A DNA stretch of 64,000 nt from HGW-17 sp964516435 (GTDB taxonomy: Bacteria; Myxococcota_A; Polyangia; HGW-17): assembly GCA_964516435.1 (NCBI GenBank), contig CAZEZP010000012.1:10700-74699 (forward strand), read 5' to 3'. The notes beneath the pieces were generated by a model. That model saw only the letters and a list, made by a program, of their open reading frames with translations. It was not told the origin of the DNA and did not search any database. A program made the translations under genes and the position numbers. Positions 29,380 through 37,940 of this stretch are shown here, one piece after another. Within the stretch, counting starts at the first letter, position 1; each line of letters begins with the position of its first letter.

Positions 29380-30633
29380 ATGAAAATCCAGAAAGTATTC
29401 TTCGCACCCGGAAACTCCTCCTTCTTCTTCGACGATCAGCGCGCCATCAAGGCCGGCGCCGTGCACGACGGATTCGTGTACGAGGGCGCGCCCGTGACGG
29501 AAGGCTTTCCTTCCATCCGCACCGCCGGCGAGGCCGTCTCCATCCTGCTGGTGCTCGAAAACGGCGCCGTCGCGGTCGGGGATGCCTGCGCCGTGCAGTA
29601 CTCGGGCGCGGGCGGGCGAGATCCCCTGTTCCTGGCCGCGCACTACGTGCCCTTCATGGAACGCCACCTGCGACCGCTGCTGGAAGGCTACGAACTGACC
29701 ACCTTCCGGGCGGACGCCGATTACTTCGATCACCTGGAAGTGGAGGGCCGGCGCCTGCACACGGCCATCCGCTACGGGCTCACCCAGGCCCTGCTCGACG
29801 CCCACGCCCGCGCCACCGGGGACTTCATGGCCGAGGTGGTGATGCGCGAATGGAACCTGCCGCTGCGCCTCGCCCCCGTGCCGCTGTTCGGCCAGAGCGG
29901 AGACGATCGCTACGAATCCGTGGACAAGATGATCCTCAAGCAGGTGGACGCGCTGCCGCACGGGCTGATCAACAACATCCCCGACAAACTCGGGCGCCAT
30001 GGCGAGAAACTGCAGGAATACGTCACGTTCCTGGTCGAGCGGGTGCGCAAACTGCGGCGGGATCCCGCCTACGTGCCGGCCCTGCACATCGACGTCTACG
30101 GCACCATCGGCATCATCTTCGATCACGACATGGGCAGGGTGGTGGATTACGTGGCCGGCCTGGCGCGCTTCGCGCAGGAGTTTCCGCTCTACATCGAAGG
30201 CCCGGTGGACATGGGAGAGAAAAATGCCCAGATGGAAGCGCTCCTGAAGATCCGGCGCGGCCTGGACGCGCTCGGCTCCCCGGTGAAGATCGTCGCCGAC
30301 GAGTGGTGCAACACCTACGAGGACGTGGTGGACTTCACGCGGGAGAAATGCTGCGACATGGTGCAGATCAAGACGCCCGACCTGGGCGGCATCCAGAACA
30401 TCGTGGATGCCGTGCTGCACTGCAACGAGCACGGCATGGAGAGCTACCAGGGCGGCACCTGCAACGAGACCGACGTCTCCGCGCGCGCCTGCGTGCACCT
30501 GGCGCTGGCCTCCCACCCGCAGCGCATGCTCGTCAAGCCCGGCATGGGCTTCGACGAGGGGCTGACCATCGTGCGCAACGAAATGAACCGCATGCTGGCC
30601 CTGCTGGCATGGAAACACGGAGTGCAATCATGA
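29380..30633 (+). CDS. mal: Methylaspartate ammonia-lyase
   Basis: This 417-residue enolase-superfamily enzyme removes ammonia from 3-methylaspartate to give mesaconate. The active-site pieces are FGQSGDDRY, LPHGLINNIPDK (active-site His), the metal ligands in HIDVYGTIG, IEGPVDMG and VADEWCNT, and the catalytic lysine in IKTPDLGGIQN. The length is standard. AGGAA precedes the ATG. The stop overlaps the AtuA-like gene as ATGA. With glmS/L/E it completes the mutase-lyase pair of the methylaspartate fermentation route. Confidence 0.96.
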   Translation: MKIQKVFFAPGNSSFFFDDQRAIKAGAVHDGFVYEGAPVTEGFPSIRTAGEAVSILLVLENGAVAVGDACAVQYSGAGGRDPLFLAAHYVPFMERHLRPLLEGYELTTFRADADYFDHLEVEGRRLHTAIRYGLTQALLDAHARATGDFMAEVVMREWNLPLRLAPVPLFGQSGDDRYESVDKMILKQVDALPHGLINNIPDKLGRHGEKLQEYVTFLVERVRKLRRDPAYVPALHIDVYGTIGIIFDHDMGRVVDYVAGLARFAQEFPLYIEGPVDMGEKNAQMEALLKIRRGLDALGSPVKIVADEWCNTYEDVVDFTREKCCDMVQIKTPDLGGIQNIVDAVLHCNEHGMESYQGGTCNETDVSARACVHLALASHPQRMLVKPGMGFDEGLTIVRNEMNRMLALLAWKHGVQS

Positions 30634-31988
30634 GCATGCAAGAATTTCGTGTCCTGAGTCCAACCGCCATCCTGGGGTACGGTTTCCCGGAAGAATCCTT
30701 CCGGCGCGGCATCGAGGCGCAGCCGCACTGCATCGCCGTGGACGCGGGTTCTACCGACCCCGGTCCCACGTATCTGGGAGCCGGTAAACCCTTCACCGAC
30801 CGGCTCGGCGTCAAGCGCGACCTGCGTTTCATGCTCAAGGCCGGCATCGAGCGACGCATCCCCGTGCTCATCGGAACGGCCGGCGGTTCCGGCGCGGCCG
30901 TGCACGTGGCCTGGTGCCGCGAAATCATCGAGGAAATCGCGCGCGAAGAGAACCTGCATTTCAAGATGGCCATCATCCATTCCGACGTGGACCGGGAGAC
31001 CGTGCTGCGCGAACTGGAAGCCGGCCGGGTCACGCCCCTGCCGTTCGTGCCCGAACTGACGCGCGAAAAGGTTCTCGAAACCACGCACATCGTGGCGCAG
31101 ATCGGAATGGAGCCCTATTTCCGGGCACTGGACACTGGCGCGGACGTGATCCTGGCCGGACGCTCCTACGATCCGGCCGTATTCGCTGCCCTGCCGGTGA
31201 AAATGGGATTCGACGAAGGACTGGCCCTGCACATGGGCAAGATCCTGGAATGCGCGGCGATTGCAGCCGACCCTGGCTCTGGATCCGACTGCGTGCTGGG
31301 CATCCTGCGCGGGGATCACTTCGTCCTGCGGGCGCTTTCGCCGGAGCGCCGCTTCACGCGGCTGTCCACCGTGGCGCATTCGCTCTATGAAAAATCCAAT
31401 CCCATGGAACTTCCGGGGCCGGGCGGGAAACTGGACCTGCGCCACACCACCTTCACCGAGCACGAAAACGGCGAGGTCACCGTGCGCGGCAGCCGCCACG
31501 TGCCGTCGGAGACCTATTTCGTCAAGCTCGAGGGCGCCCGCCGGGTGGGCTTCCGCACGGTATGCGTGGCCGGCAGCCGCGATCCCGTGTTCATCGAGAA
31601 GGTGGACGGCATCCTCGCGTCCGTGCGCACGCGGGTGGACCAGATCCTCGAGCGCGAGAACCTGCGAGGCGAAATCCATGTGCACATCTATGGCAAGAAT
31701 GGCGTGATGGGCGATCTGGAACCCGAAAAGACCGTGCGTTCCCACGAACTCGGGCTCGTCATCGAGGCCGTGGCCGCCACGCAGGCGCAGGCCAACACCC
31801 TGTGCTCGATCATGCGCTCGACGCTTCTGCACTTCGGATATCCCGGACGCATCTCCACGGCGGGCAACCTGGCATTCCCCTTCTCGCCCTCGGACATCCC
31901 CGCCGGCGAGGTGTACGAGTTTTCCATCTATCACCTGATGCCCGTGAAAGACCCGGGCGATTTCCCCATCACCGTCGTGGAGGTGTGA
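30630..31988 (+). CDS. AtuA-like (DUF1446, acyclic terpene utilisation family) protein
   Basis: This 452-residue protein begins with the family-type AVDAGSTDPGPTYLG segment and continues with GTAGGSGA, ILAGRSYDPAVFAALP and EVTVRGSRHVP. AtuA-type proteins were named from citronellol/geraniol degradation, where their exact reaction is unsettled. Here the gene is coupled by ATGA to methylaspartase and followed by a DUF4387 gene, its usual partner. A role on mesaconate or a downstream C5 acid (hydration or CoA chemistry) is a reasonable but untested inference. The frame is open far upstream, but the ATG at 30630 is fixed by the overlap. Confidence 0.83.
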   Translation: MSMQEFRVLSPTAILGYGFPEESFRRGIEAQPHCIAVDAGSTDPGPTYLGAGKPFTDRLGVKRDLRFMLKAGIERRIPVLIGTAGGSGAAVHVAWCREIIEEIAREENLHFKMAIIHSDVDRETVLRELEAGRVTPLPFVPELTREKVLETTHIVAQIGMEPYFRALDTGADVILAGRSYDPAVFAALPVKMGFDEGLALHMGKILECAAIAADPGSGSDCVLGILRGDHFVLRALSPERRFTRLSTVAHSLYEKSNPMELPGPGGKLDLRHTTFTEHENGEVTVRGSRHVPSETYFVKLEGARRVGFRTVCVAGSRDPVFIEKVDGILASVRTRVDQILERENLRGEIHVHIYGKNGVMGDLEPEKTVRSHELGLVIEAVAATQAQANTLCSIMRSTLLHFGYPGRISTAGNLAFPFSPSDIPAGEVYEFSIYHLMPVKDPGDFPITVVEV

Positions 31989-31989
31989 A

Positions 31990-32307
31990 ATGAAGCGTCC
32001 CATCACTGAAATCGCCCGCGTGATCCGTTCCAAGAACAGCGGCCCGTTCGAACTGACCCTGGACATCCTGTTCCGCGAGGAGGCCCACTACCGGGCCGTG
32101 CGGGACGGCAGGCAGGTGACCCCGGAGCGCATCGCCGCGCTCTACGGCGTGCCCGCATCCGACATCCTGTCGGTGGTGTACTTCGATCCGGCCATGGCCG
32201 TGAAGGCCACACTGCGCCGCCCGCTCCCATCGGGCGTGCCCGGCGACAGCGACATCTACGGTGCCCAGCAGCATGCGCCGTTGCTCTCCCTGGAGTTCGA
32301 CGTATGA
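31990..32307 (+). CDS. DUF4387 family protein
   Basis: This small 105-residue soluble protein resembles DUF4387 (RSKNSGPFELTLDILF, YRAVRDG, VVYFDPAMAVKATLRR). DUF4387 genes typically sit next to AtuA genes or are fused to them, and the pair probably forms one enzyme. GGAGG lies before the ATG, which is only one base after the AtuA stop. The stop overlaps the next gene by four bases. No catalytic residues can be named. Confidence 0.8.
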   Translation: MKRPITEIARVIRSKNSGPFELTLDILFREEAHYRAVRDGRQVTPERIAALYGVPASDILSVVYFDPAMAVKATLRRPLPSGVPGDSDIYGAQQHAPLLSLEFDV

Positions 32308-33245
32308 ACTACATCCAGCAGGGATCCCCCGTCCACGACAACCTGATGTACGCCACCTACTACGCCCCCCGCGGGCGCTACCGCATGTACATGCTGGGCG
32401 GGGCGCTCTCCCAGCGCTATCTCACGCCCAACGACCTGCTCATCGGCGTCATCGGGGCGGAGGGGTCGGGCAAGAGCACGCTGATCAAGGCCCTGTTCCC
32501 CGGCCTGGAGCTCACCAACGACGACGACGGCGTCAACGTGCGCCCCACGCCGCTCCTGGAGTTCACCGGGGACGACTTCTTCGCCGGCCACACGTTCCAC
32601 ATCGACTACCGCTACGAGAGCGCCTTCCATTCCAAGTTCCAGATCCTGGAAGCCATCCGCCGGGCGCTGTCCCACCAACGGCGCGTGATCGTTGAGCATT
32701 TCGATCTCGTTTATGAGGATCTGGGCTTCAACGCGCACCTGCTCTTCGGCATCGGCGAGGAAATCATCGTGTGCCGCCCCAACGCCTTCGGCCCGCATCC
32801 GGCGGCCATCCGGAACGTGGTGACGAAGACCATCCGCTTCCGGCGCATGGCGCATTCGGCCGAGGACCTGACCTGCCTGGTGCTCAAGCGCGACTACGGC
32901 ATCGAAAGCAAGTTGCTGCATTCCGACGTCAAGCACGGCTTCGTGCTGCGCTTCGACGCGCCCCCGTCGGTCAACCTGTGCATGCTGCAGACCAAGGTGC
33001 GCGAACTCATCGACGCCAATCTGCCCATCCAGGCGGCCGACGAGCAGCACATCCGGGTGGGGGAAGACCTGCTCTTCTGCACGGGCGTGCGCACCCACGT
33101 CAAGCGCACCGGAGAAATCGAGGATTTCCGGCTCCTCAAGGAACTGCGCCACGACGAACTGACGGGCGAGCACCTGCTCATCGGCCTCGTCGGACGCCGC
33201 GAACCCGCCGGATTCGAGGACATCGTCCCCCTGCTCGACGAGTGA
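32304..33245 (+). CDS. P-loop NTPase fused to an alanyl-tRNA-synthetase second-additional-domain (SAD)-like module
   Basis: This 313-residue protein has a kinase-like N-terminal half: Walker A GAEGSGKST near residue 54 and DDGVNVRP nearby. The C-terminal third contains LLFCTGVRTHVKRTGEI, very close to the CGGTHV-x-x-TGEI metal/editing motif of the AlaRS/ThrRS SAD domain. An HSDVKH segment before it could be the partner histidine pair. Proteins with this layout are known only as domain annotations. It ends the glm operon, overlapping DUF4387 by ATGA. It may act on an aminoacyl or amino-acid phosphate substrate, but function is not established. I rate the domain call high and the function low. 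Confidence 0.8.
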   Translation: MNYIQQGSPVHDNLMYATYYAPRGRYRMYMLGGALSQRYLTPNDLLIGVIGAEGSGKSTLIKALFPGLELTNDDDGVNVRPTPLLEFTGDDFFAGHTFHIDYRYESAFHSKFQILEAIRRALSHQRRVIVEHFDLVYEDLGFNAHLLFGIGEEIIVCRPNAFGPHPAAIRNVVTKTIRFRRMAHSAEDLTCLVLKRDYGIESKLLHSDVKHGFVLRFDAPPSVNLCMLQTKVRELIDANLPIQAADEQHIRVGEDLLFCTGVRTHVKRTGEIEDFRLLKELRHDELTGEHLLIGLVGRREPAGFEDIVPLLDE

Positions 33246-33339
33246 CGCGCCGCATCCCGCGCCAAACGCCCCCTTGCGCGGCAGGAGATTTTCCGCTGGT
33301 GTGCCGCATCCTGCCACCGGCGGATGCCGGTCCCGGAAA

Positions 33340-33966
33340 TCATTCTTCCATCAGGAACGACGCGACGCGCGCGCAGACATGCGCCACGGATGCTTCCATC
33401 CGGTGGTCGTCGTCGATCTCCTCCAGCCGCACGAGCGGAGAGGTCCGTGCGAAAGCCCGCGAAAAATCCACGGGAACGGTGTCGTCGCGCGTGCCGTGGA
33501 TCACCAGCGTGGGGTGATGCACCGGCGGAAATCCGGCATATGAAGCCAGATCCTCGAACAGTCGCCAGCACACGGGCACGACCTGCCCGGATGCATCGGC
33601 GAACGGATGGGTTCCCTGCGCCTTCCAGCGCTCGATGGCCTCATCGCCCAGGGATGCGGCGAACAGGCGCTCCAGATGGAATGCCGGGCACAGCAGGACC
33701 ACCCGGCGCACCCGTGGCGCAAAGCGGGCCGCGAAAAAGGCCGCGGTGAGGCCGCCAAGAGAACTTCCAACCACGTCCCATGTCCCCTCGCGGGTCATTT
33801 CTTCCACGCGGGCCAGGGAGCGCGATACGGTGAGGCCGGCAAAATCGGGGGCATTGAGATCGGGCGCCAGAAAGACGGCTCCCTGCGATTCCAGTCGCCC
33901 GCGCAGGGCGGACGCCTTGGTGCCGTTCGGACCGGATGCGAAACCGTGCAGATACAGGACGTTCAC
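33340..33966 (-). CDS. YqiA-type alpha/beta hydrolase (esterase)
   Basis: A 208-residue cytosolic hydrolase without a lid domain. The oxyanion strand is YLHGFASGPNGTKA, the nucleophile Ser lies in VGSSLGGL, the acid in HGTRDDTVP and the base in DDDHRM, giving a full catalytic triad. Size and the HGFASGP start fit the YqiA/UPF0227 family of short-chain esterases. It converges on the glm operon and is followed 17 bp downstream on the same chain of reverse genes by a coiled-coil protein that lies upstream. Substrate unknown. Confidence 0.85.
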   Translation of the reverse strand: MNVLYLHGFASGPNGTKASALRGRLESQGAVFLAPDLNAPDFAGLTVSRSLARVEEMTREGTWDVVGSSLGGLTAAFFAARFAPRVRRVVLLCPAFHLERLFAASLGDEAIERWKAQGTHPFADASGQVVPVCWRLFEDLASYAGFPPVHHPTLVIHGTRDDTVPVDFSRAFARTSPLVRLEEIDDDHRMEASVAHVCARVASFLMEE

Positions 33967-33983
33967 GTTTCACCTCATGCCGT

Positions 33984-34616
33984 TCATATGGAGGCTTTTC
34001 CTTTCGGATCGGGTTTCCTTCCCTCGAGGAAAAAACTCCCGGCCACCTTGGGCCGGCCAAAAAAGAGCGTCGCCAGGCGGCGTTCGATGGCATCCATGCA
34101 GCGCGCCAGGTGGCGTTCCAGTTCCTCGGCGTCGAGCTTCAATTCCTCCCGGCGCAGCCGGATTTCCATGATTTCGTGCTCGGCCGCTTCGATTTCCAGT
34201 TGCAACTCCTGCAACTCGTAGAGAATCTCCTCGCATTCGGGATGCCCGGCGGCTTCGGAAAGGGACTGCATCAGGCGGCCGAAATCCTCCGCATTCGACA
34301 GCACGCGGGCAGGATTCCTGCGCCACTGCCGCAGGGCATCGCGGGCCGTCAGGAAAAACTCCCGGCGCGCATGCAGGAGTTCCAGTTTCGCCCGCAGCGC
34401 TTCGAGAATCTCCTCGGTGTCCATCCACAGGGCCCGCAGGCGGGCGGCCACCTCCACCTCCTGTTCCTCGAGGGCGCGGCGGCGGCGGAACAGTTCCTCG
34501 ACCTTCATGCGCTCCACGACCAGCGCTTGCGCATCCAGGCGCGTCTTCTCCCGCATGGACAGGGAAGCATGCAAAAAAGCGAGTTCCCGCGCCCAGATTT
34601 CCATCCGGGTGCTCAT
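33984..34616 (-). CDS. Coiled-coil protein of unknown function
   Basis: This 210-residue protein is almost entirely helical, with heptad-like Leu/Glu/Arg patterns from about residue 5 to 185 (for example EELFRRRRALEEQEVEVAARL). It has no signal or membrane segment. The start overlaps the stop of the M15 peptidase gene as ATGA, so the two are translationally coupled, and it may act with that envelope enzyme. Other genes of this kind are lineage-specific; no family was recognised. Confidence 0.72.
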   Translation of the reverse strand: MSTRMEIWARELAFLHASLSMREKTRLDAQALVVERMKVEELFRRRRALEEQEVEVAARLRALWMDTEEILEALRAKLELLHARREFFLTARDALRQWRRNPARVLSNAEDFGRLMQSLSEAAGHPECEEILYELQELQLEIEAAEHEIMEIRLRREELKLDAEELERHLARCMDAIERRLATLFFGRPKVAGSFFLEGRKPDPKGKASI

Positions 34617-35155
34617 CAGTTCCCCTCCCAGAAGCGCACGGGCCCCGTATCCATGTGGACGAAATCCGAACCGGGATAGTAGCCCACTCCGCCGCGCCTG
34701 ATTTGGCGCAGGAATGCCGACAGTTGCGCCAGGTCCACGCCCGGGACGACGATGTCGACGGCCTGCCCCCGCACATGATAGGAGTTGGGCGACACCTGCC
34801 CGAGACGCTTGCGCAGCAGCGTGTTGTAGCGGGAGGAACGGTAGGCACTGGTGATCTGGATTTCGCGGATGCGGAAACGGTTCACGATTTCATCGAAAAG
34901 GGAGAGCAGCCGGGCATCCATGGGACGCTCCCGCCCCGTGAAGTGGCAGCGCAGAAACCGGGACAGGATTTCCGGCGCCACCGGACTCTTGCCAGTGGAA
35001 GCCAGCACGAGCGTTTCCCCGGTGTGCAGGTTGTACAGGAAGGGGGGATGCTCGGCCGCATGGACGGGCGCCTGCAGGACGGGGCGCTCGCGCACGATGC
35101 CCTTGGGCGGGGATGCGAAAAGCGAGAGCAGAAGGAAGATGGACAGGGCCGTCAT
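34616..35155 (-). CDS. M15-type (YcbK/DUF882-like) peptidoglycan peptidase
   Basis: A 179-residue exported protein. A short signal (MTALSIFLLLSLFASP) is followed by an M15 zinc peptidase fold: ITSAYRSSRYNTLLR, the zinc ligands in NSYHVRGQAVDI, and FVHMDTG. This is the DUF882/YcbK subgroup, predicted to cut peptide side chains of peptidoglycan in the periplasm. The ATG at 35155 follows AGGGGGAAT; the longer frame is not supported. The gene diverges from a small lipoprotein gene with about 58 bp between starts. Confidence 0.85.
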   Translation of the reverse strand: MTALSIFLLLSLFASPPKGIVRERPVLQAPVHAAEHPPFLYNLHTGETLVLASTGKSPVAPEILSRFLRCHFTGRERPMDARLLSLFDEIVNRFRIREIQITSAYRSSRYNTLLRKRLGQVSPNSYHVRGQAVDIVVPGVDLAQLSAFLRQIRRGGVGYYPGSDFVHMDTGPVRFWEGN

Positions 35156-35213
35156 GATTCCCCCTGTTGGCGGAAAGCTGGTTGTGCTATGGTGGCGCGC
35201 GCAGGAGGTTCCG

Positions 35214-35771
35214 ATGAGATATGCATGGCTCTTTCTCGTGATGTTCGTCCTTCCGGCATGCTCCACCGAAAAGCACAAGGCGGCCGCGCAGAACAACAGA
35301 CTGGTGGCCATCCACGGCGAGGTGGTCAGGGCCGTCACCGAACTGGACGTTACCAAGAAGGACAACGCCAGGTTCGTGACGCAACTGGAAAATACCATCA
35401 AAGTCATCAAAAACCAAAACAAAGAACTCGCCGCCGTGAAGGTTCTGCCGCGGCTGCAGGAAGTGAAATCCCTGCTGGAAACGGGTCTGTCGGACCTGGA
35501 AAAGGGCTACGGCGAAGTGCTGGAACTCTTCAAGAACGAGAAATATGCGGAAGCCAAGACCCGGCTCGAGGCGGTGGAGAAGGGATTCCAGGAAACCACA
35601 CGGCGGCTGCAGGAACTGCAGGCGCAAGTGGCCAAGTCCTATGACATTCCGGTCACGGAACCGGCCCCCGTCTCCCCGGCCGCCGACATGCCTGCACCGG
35701 CCGACATGCCCGCCGAACCCGCTGCCGACATGCCTGCACCGGCCGACATGCCCGCCGGACCCGGCATGTGA
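35214..35771 (+). CDS. Small helical lipoprotein with C-terminal PADMPA repeats
   Basis: This 185-residue protein has lipoprotein signal LFLVMFVLPAC (lipobox LPAC). A helical, probably coiled-coil body follows (about residues 25-135, Lys/Glu/Leu rich), then a Pro/Ala/Asp tail with a 14-residue unit (AADMPAPADMPAEP) repeated exactly once more. AGGAGG lies six bases before the ATG. No enzymatic motif is present. It may be a periplasmic spacer or scaffold beside the M15 peptidase. Confidence 0.78.
   Translation: MRYAWLFLVMFVLPACSTEKHKAAAQNNRLVAIHGEVVRAVTELDVTKKDNARFVTQLENTIKVIKNQNKELAAVKVLPRLQEVKSLLETGLSDLEKGYGEVLELFKNEKYAEAKTRLEAVEKGFQETTRRLQELQAQVAKSYDIPVTEPAPVSPAADMPAPADMPAEPAADMPAPADMPAGPGM
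35682..35765 (+). repeat. 42-bp in-frame tandem duplication in lipoprotein gene
   Basis: The unit beginning GCCGACATGCCTG at 35682 recurs at 35724. It keeps frame and encodes 14 residues. Confidence 0.75.
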
Positions 35772-35804
35772 TTTCACCGTTTCATCGATTTCAGGGATTC
35801 CCGG

Positions 35805-36164
35805 TCACTTGCGCGCAGGCGCCATCGAAAGCGCGCGCTGGGCGATCATTTCCCGCACGAGGGCGCAGGCGTCACGGATGGCCGGATTCTTGAGCGAAAG
35901 ATACGTGACGCGGCCGTGGGGCCGGCTGACGATGATTCCCGCATCCCGCAGGATGGCCAGGTGCTGGGAGAGGTTCGCCTTGGAGATGCCCACGATCTTC
36001 TGAAGTTCCCGCTGCTCCACCTCCCCTTCCACCTGCTCCAGGACCACCACGATCCGGAAACGGTGCCGGTTGGCCAGCGTCTTGAGGAAATTCACCTGGG
36101 ATTCCAGGACATCTTCGTTCTTCTGGAGATAGGACTGGATGTGCTCGACGCGCGATGTTTTCAT
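35805..36164 (-). CDS. ArsR-like winged-helix transcriptional regulator without metal-binding Cys
   Basis: This 119-residue protein has an HTH with SKANLSQHLAILRDAGI as the recognition region and the wing SRPHGRVTYLSL. It lacks the CxC motif of arsenic sensors; no cysteine sits in the helix 3 region, so it probably does not sense arsenite. ATG 36164 is used. A TTG start at 36182 would lie inside the predicted -10. No ribosome-binding site precedes the ATG. It lies 107 bp downstream of the LytM-like gene on the same strand, and its target is unknown. Confidence 0.82.
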   Translation of the reverse strand: MKTSRVEHIQSYLQKNEDVLESQVNFLKTLANRHRFRIVVVLEQVEGEVEQRELQKIVGISKANLSQHLAILRDAGIIVSRPHGRVTYLSLKNPAIRDACALVREMIAQRALSMAPARK

Positions 36165-36172
36165 GGTTGCGG

Positions 36173-36201
36173 TTTTTAGCAACTTTATCGCAAAGCGTCA
36201 A
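36173..36201 (-). promoter_or_regulatory. Promoter of the ArsR-like gene, possibly leaderless
   Basis: On the minus strand, -35 TTGACG and -10 TAAAAA are 17 bp apart. Eight bases later comes the ATG, with no ribosome-binding site between. The region also contains GTTGC/GCAAC arms around the -10. Confidence 0.6.
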
Positions 36202-36271
36202 TGCGCATGGAAACGGTTTTTTCACTCGGGCCTGCGCCAGTGGCGCGTCTGTGCACCGCGAGGGGATGCCT

Positions 36272-37837
36272 TCAGCGGCTCGAGCGCGAAATCGGCTTCT
36301 GGACGGCTGGGGCAGGCCGAGGAGATTTCCGGGCGGCCGGCACGGCACGGGAAGGCTTCTGGCCCGACGGCGGCCCCGGATCCTTTTTTCCGGGAACCGA
36401 GCCGGCAGCGGACCCGACGGCACGGGAGACGCCCAGCCCCTCCGTCTCGGCCGAATCCAGCAGCCGCCCCCACTCTTCCACCTGGCGCGAAAACTCGGAC
36501 AGGGACTCGGCGGGAAGCGGCGGCAGCCGCGAAGAGGACAGGGCATACAGGGAAACCGGCTGTCCGTTCTGCACGAGCGCGATTCCCACGCCGTTGCGGT
36601 CCGGGGTGGTTCCGGAAAATCCCGCCGTTCCCAGCACCTGCCGGCGGATCACGCTCGCCCCCGGCCGGATTTCGCTGGCGATGGAACCCAGTTGATAATA
36701 GGTGGCGCGAACGCCATCCTCGTGCTCCACCACCACCCGCCGGCCCAGAGGCCCCGCCCAGCCGGATTCCACCACGCGCCCGGCGGCCAGCGCCCATACG
36801 GGCGGATTGCGGCGGGCGGGAAACACCACGCCGCCCGTGCGCGGGTCGGGTTCCGCCGGCGCATCCCCGGGCAGGGGCCGCGCCAGAAAGCGCCGGAAGA
36901 ACGACAGCCCATCGGAGGTGTAGTAATTGCCCGACGGCCCGCGGAACACCCGGTAGACCCCCTTCCGGCGCGTTTCCACGGAAACCGCCAGCAGCGCGCC
37001 GTACCCCAGGAAACGCTTGCCCATGGTCTTCTTTTCCACCAGCAGGCGGACAGTGTCGCCCGAGGCGATGTCACCGGGCTCCAGTTCGTCGCGCAAAAGC
37101 GCCTGTACCATCCGGGCCAGTTGCGCATCCTCGCCCACGCCCTCGAAGGCCGACTGCAGGGTGGAAGACACGCGCACCCCCACCAGATGCAAAGCCACCC
37201 GCACGGGTGTGTCCACCCGCTGTACGGCAAACCCCTTGGCCGTCCGCTGCGCCACGAATTTCAGGTTGGCCGCGTACTGGTACTCGAAGGCATAGATCCG
37301 CGTCCCGTCCGCGCTCATCTGGATGGTGAACATCTGCCCCGGTTGCGCCCGGGCGAAGTTGAAGACGTTGCGGCTCTCGAAAGCGGCGATCAGCCGGCGC
37401 GCCTCGGCCAGATCCACGCCGTTGCGCGTGAGGCTCTGGGTGAACTTCTCCTTCTTCTGCACGCGCCCCGTCACCGTACGGGCCGACAGCTGCTCGCGCA
37501 CCAGCACGTCCTCCGGCGTCTCGCCCGTGAGTTCCGCGGGAACCTGCAGATTCAACTGCGCTCCGGGGGCATCTCCGGAATTTCCGGCGGATGGCGCCGC
37601 GGCCAGTTCCGAACGAACGGGCGCATTCTGCTGCACCGTCTGGTCGATTTTCTTCTTCACGCTGGAGCAGGAAGCTGGCGAAAACACGAAGACGTACAGG
37701 TACATGGCCGCCAATGCGCCAAAAACCATCAGGAACCGGCGCAACTGCTTCCTCCACGCGGGTTCTTCGGGAGGCAGCAGGGGGCTTTCGTGCAGCAGGG
37801 ATCTTCGGTACCGTCGGTTTCGCATCCTGGTGTGCAT
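36272..37837 (-). CDS. LytM/M23-fold protein lacking zinc ligands
   Basis: This protein of about 521 residues has a basic N-terminus, one membrane segment (about residues 35-55) and a linker. A long middle region resembles the LysM/OapA-like part of MepM-type proteins. The C-terminal M23 beta-sheet fold is recognisable (PVWALAAGRVVESGWAGPLGRRVVVEHEDG, VRATYYQLGS, LGTAGFSG). The HxGxD site is absent, TxYxHLs reads YYQLGS, and the final HLHFE position reads GVGIALV, so zinc hydrolysis is unlikely. Such proteins usually activate amidases (EnvC/NlpD). The start at 37837 or 37825 is uncertain. The C-terminus is Pro/Ser/Arg-rich. Confidence 0.8.
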   Translation of the reverse strand: MHTRMRNRRYRRSLLHESPLLPPEEPAWRKQLRRFLMVFGALAAMYLYVFVFSPASCSSVKKKIDQTVQQNAPVRSELAAAPSAGNSGDAPGAQLNLQVPAELTGETPEDVLVREQLSARTVTGRVQKKEKFTQSLTRNGVDLAEARRLIAAFESRNVFNFARAQPGQMFTIQMSADGTRIYAFEYQYAANLKFVAQRTAKGFAVQRVDTPVRVALHLVGVRVSSTLQSAFEGVGEDAQLARMVQALLRDELEPGDIASGDTVRLLVEKKTMGKRFLGYGALLAVSVETRRKGVYRVFRGPSGNYYTSDGLSFFRRFLARPLPGDAPAEPDPRTGGVVFPARRNPPVWALAAGRVVESGWAGPLGRRVVVEHEDGVRATYYQLGSIASEIRPGASVIRRQVLGTAGFSGTTPDRNGVGIALVQNGQPVSLYALSSSRLPPLPAESLSEFSRQVEEWGRLLDSAETEGLGVSRAVGSAAGSVPGKKDPGPPSGQKPSRAVPAARKSPRPAPAVQKPISRSSR

Positions 37838-37940
37838 CCTAGTCGAAACAAGGCTTTTCGCAAGTTTTGACGACCCGGAAACCACTTTGATCCTTGACCA
37901 TCATCCAGGGCCGCCATCCATCCTTCGCACCACCTTCGCC

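Noticed and set aside
25732..30627. 1631-residue reverse reading frame opposite the glm operon
   Set aside because: It is a shadow of genes with strong family motifs, with His/Gly/Arg-rich composition and no recognisable domain.
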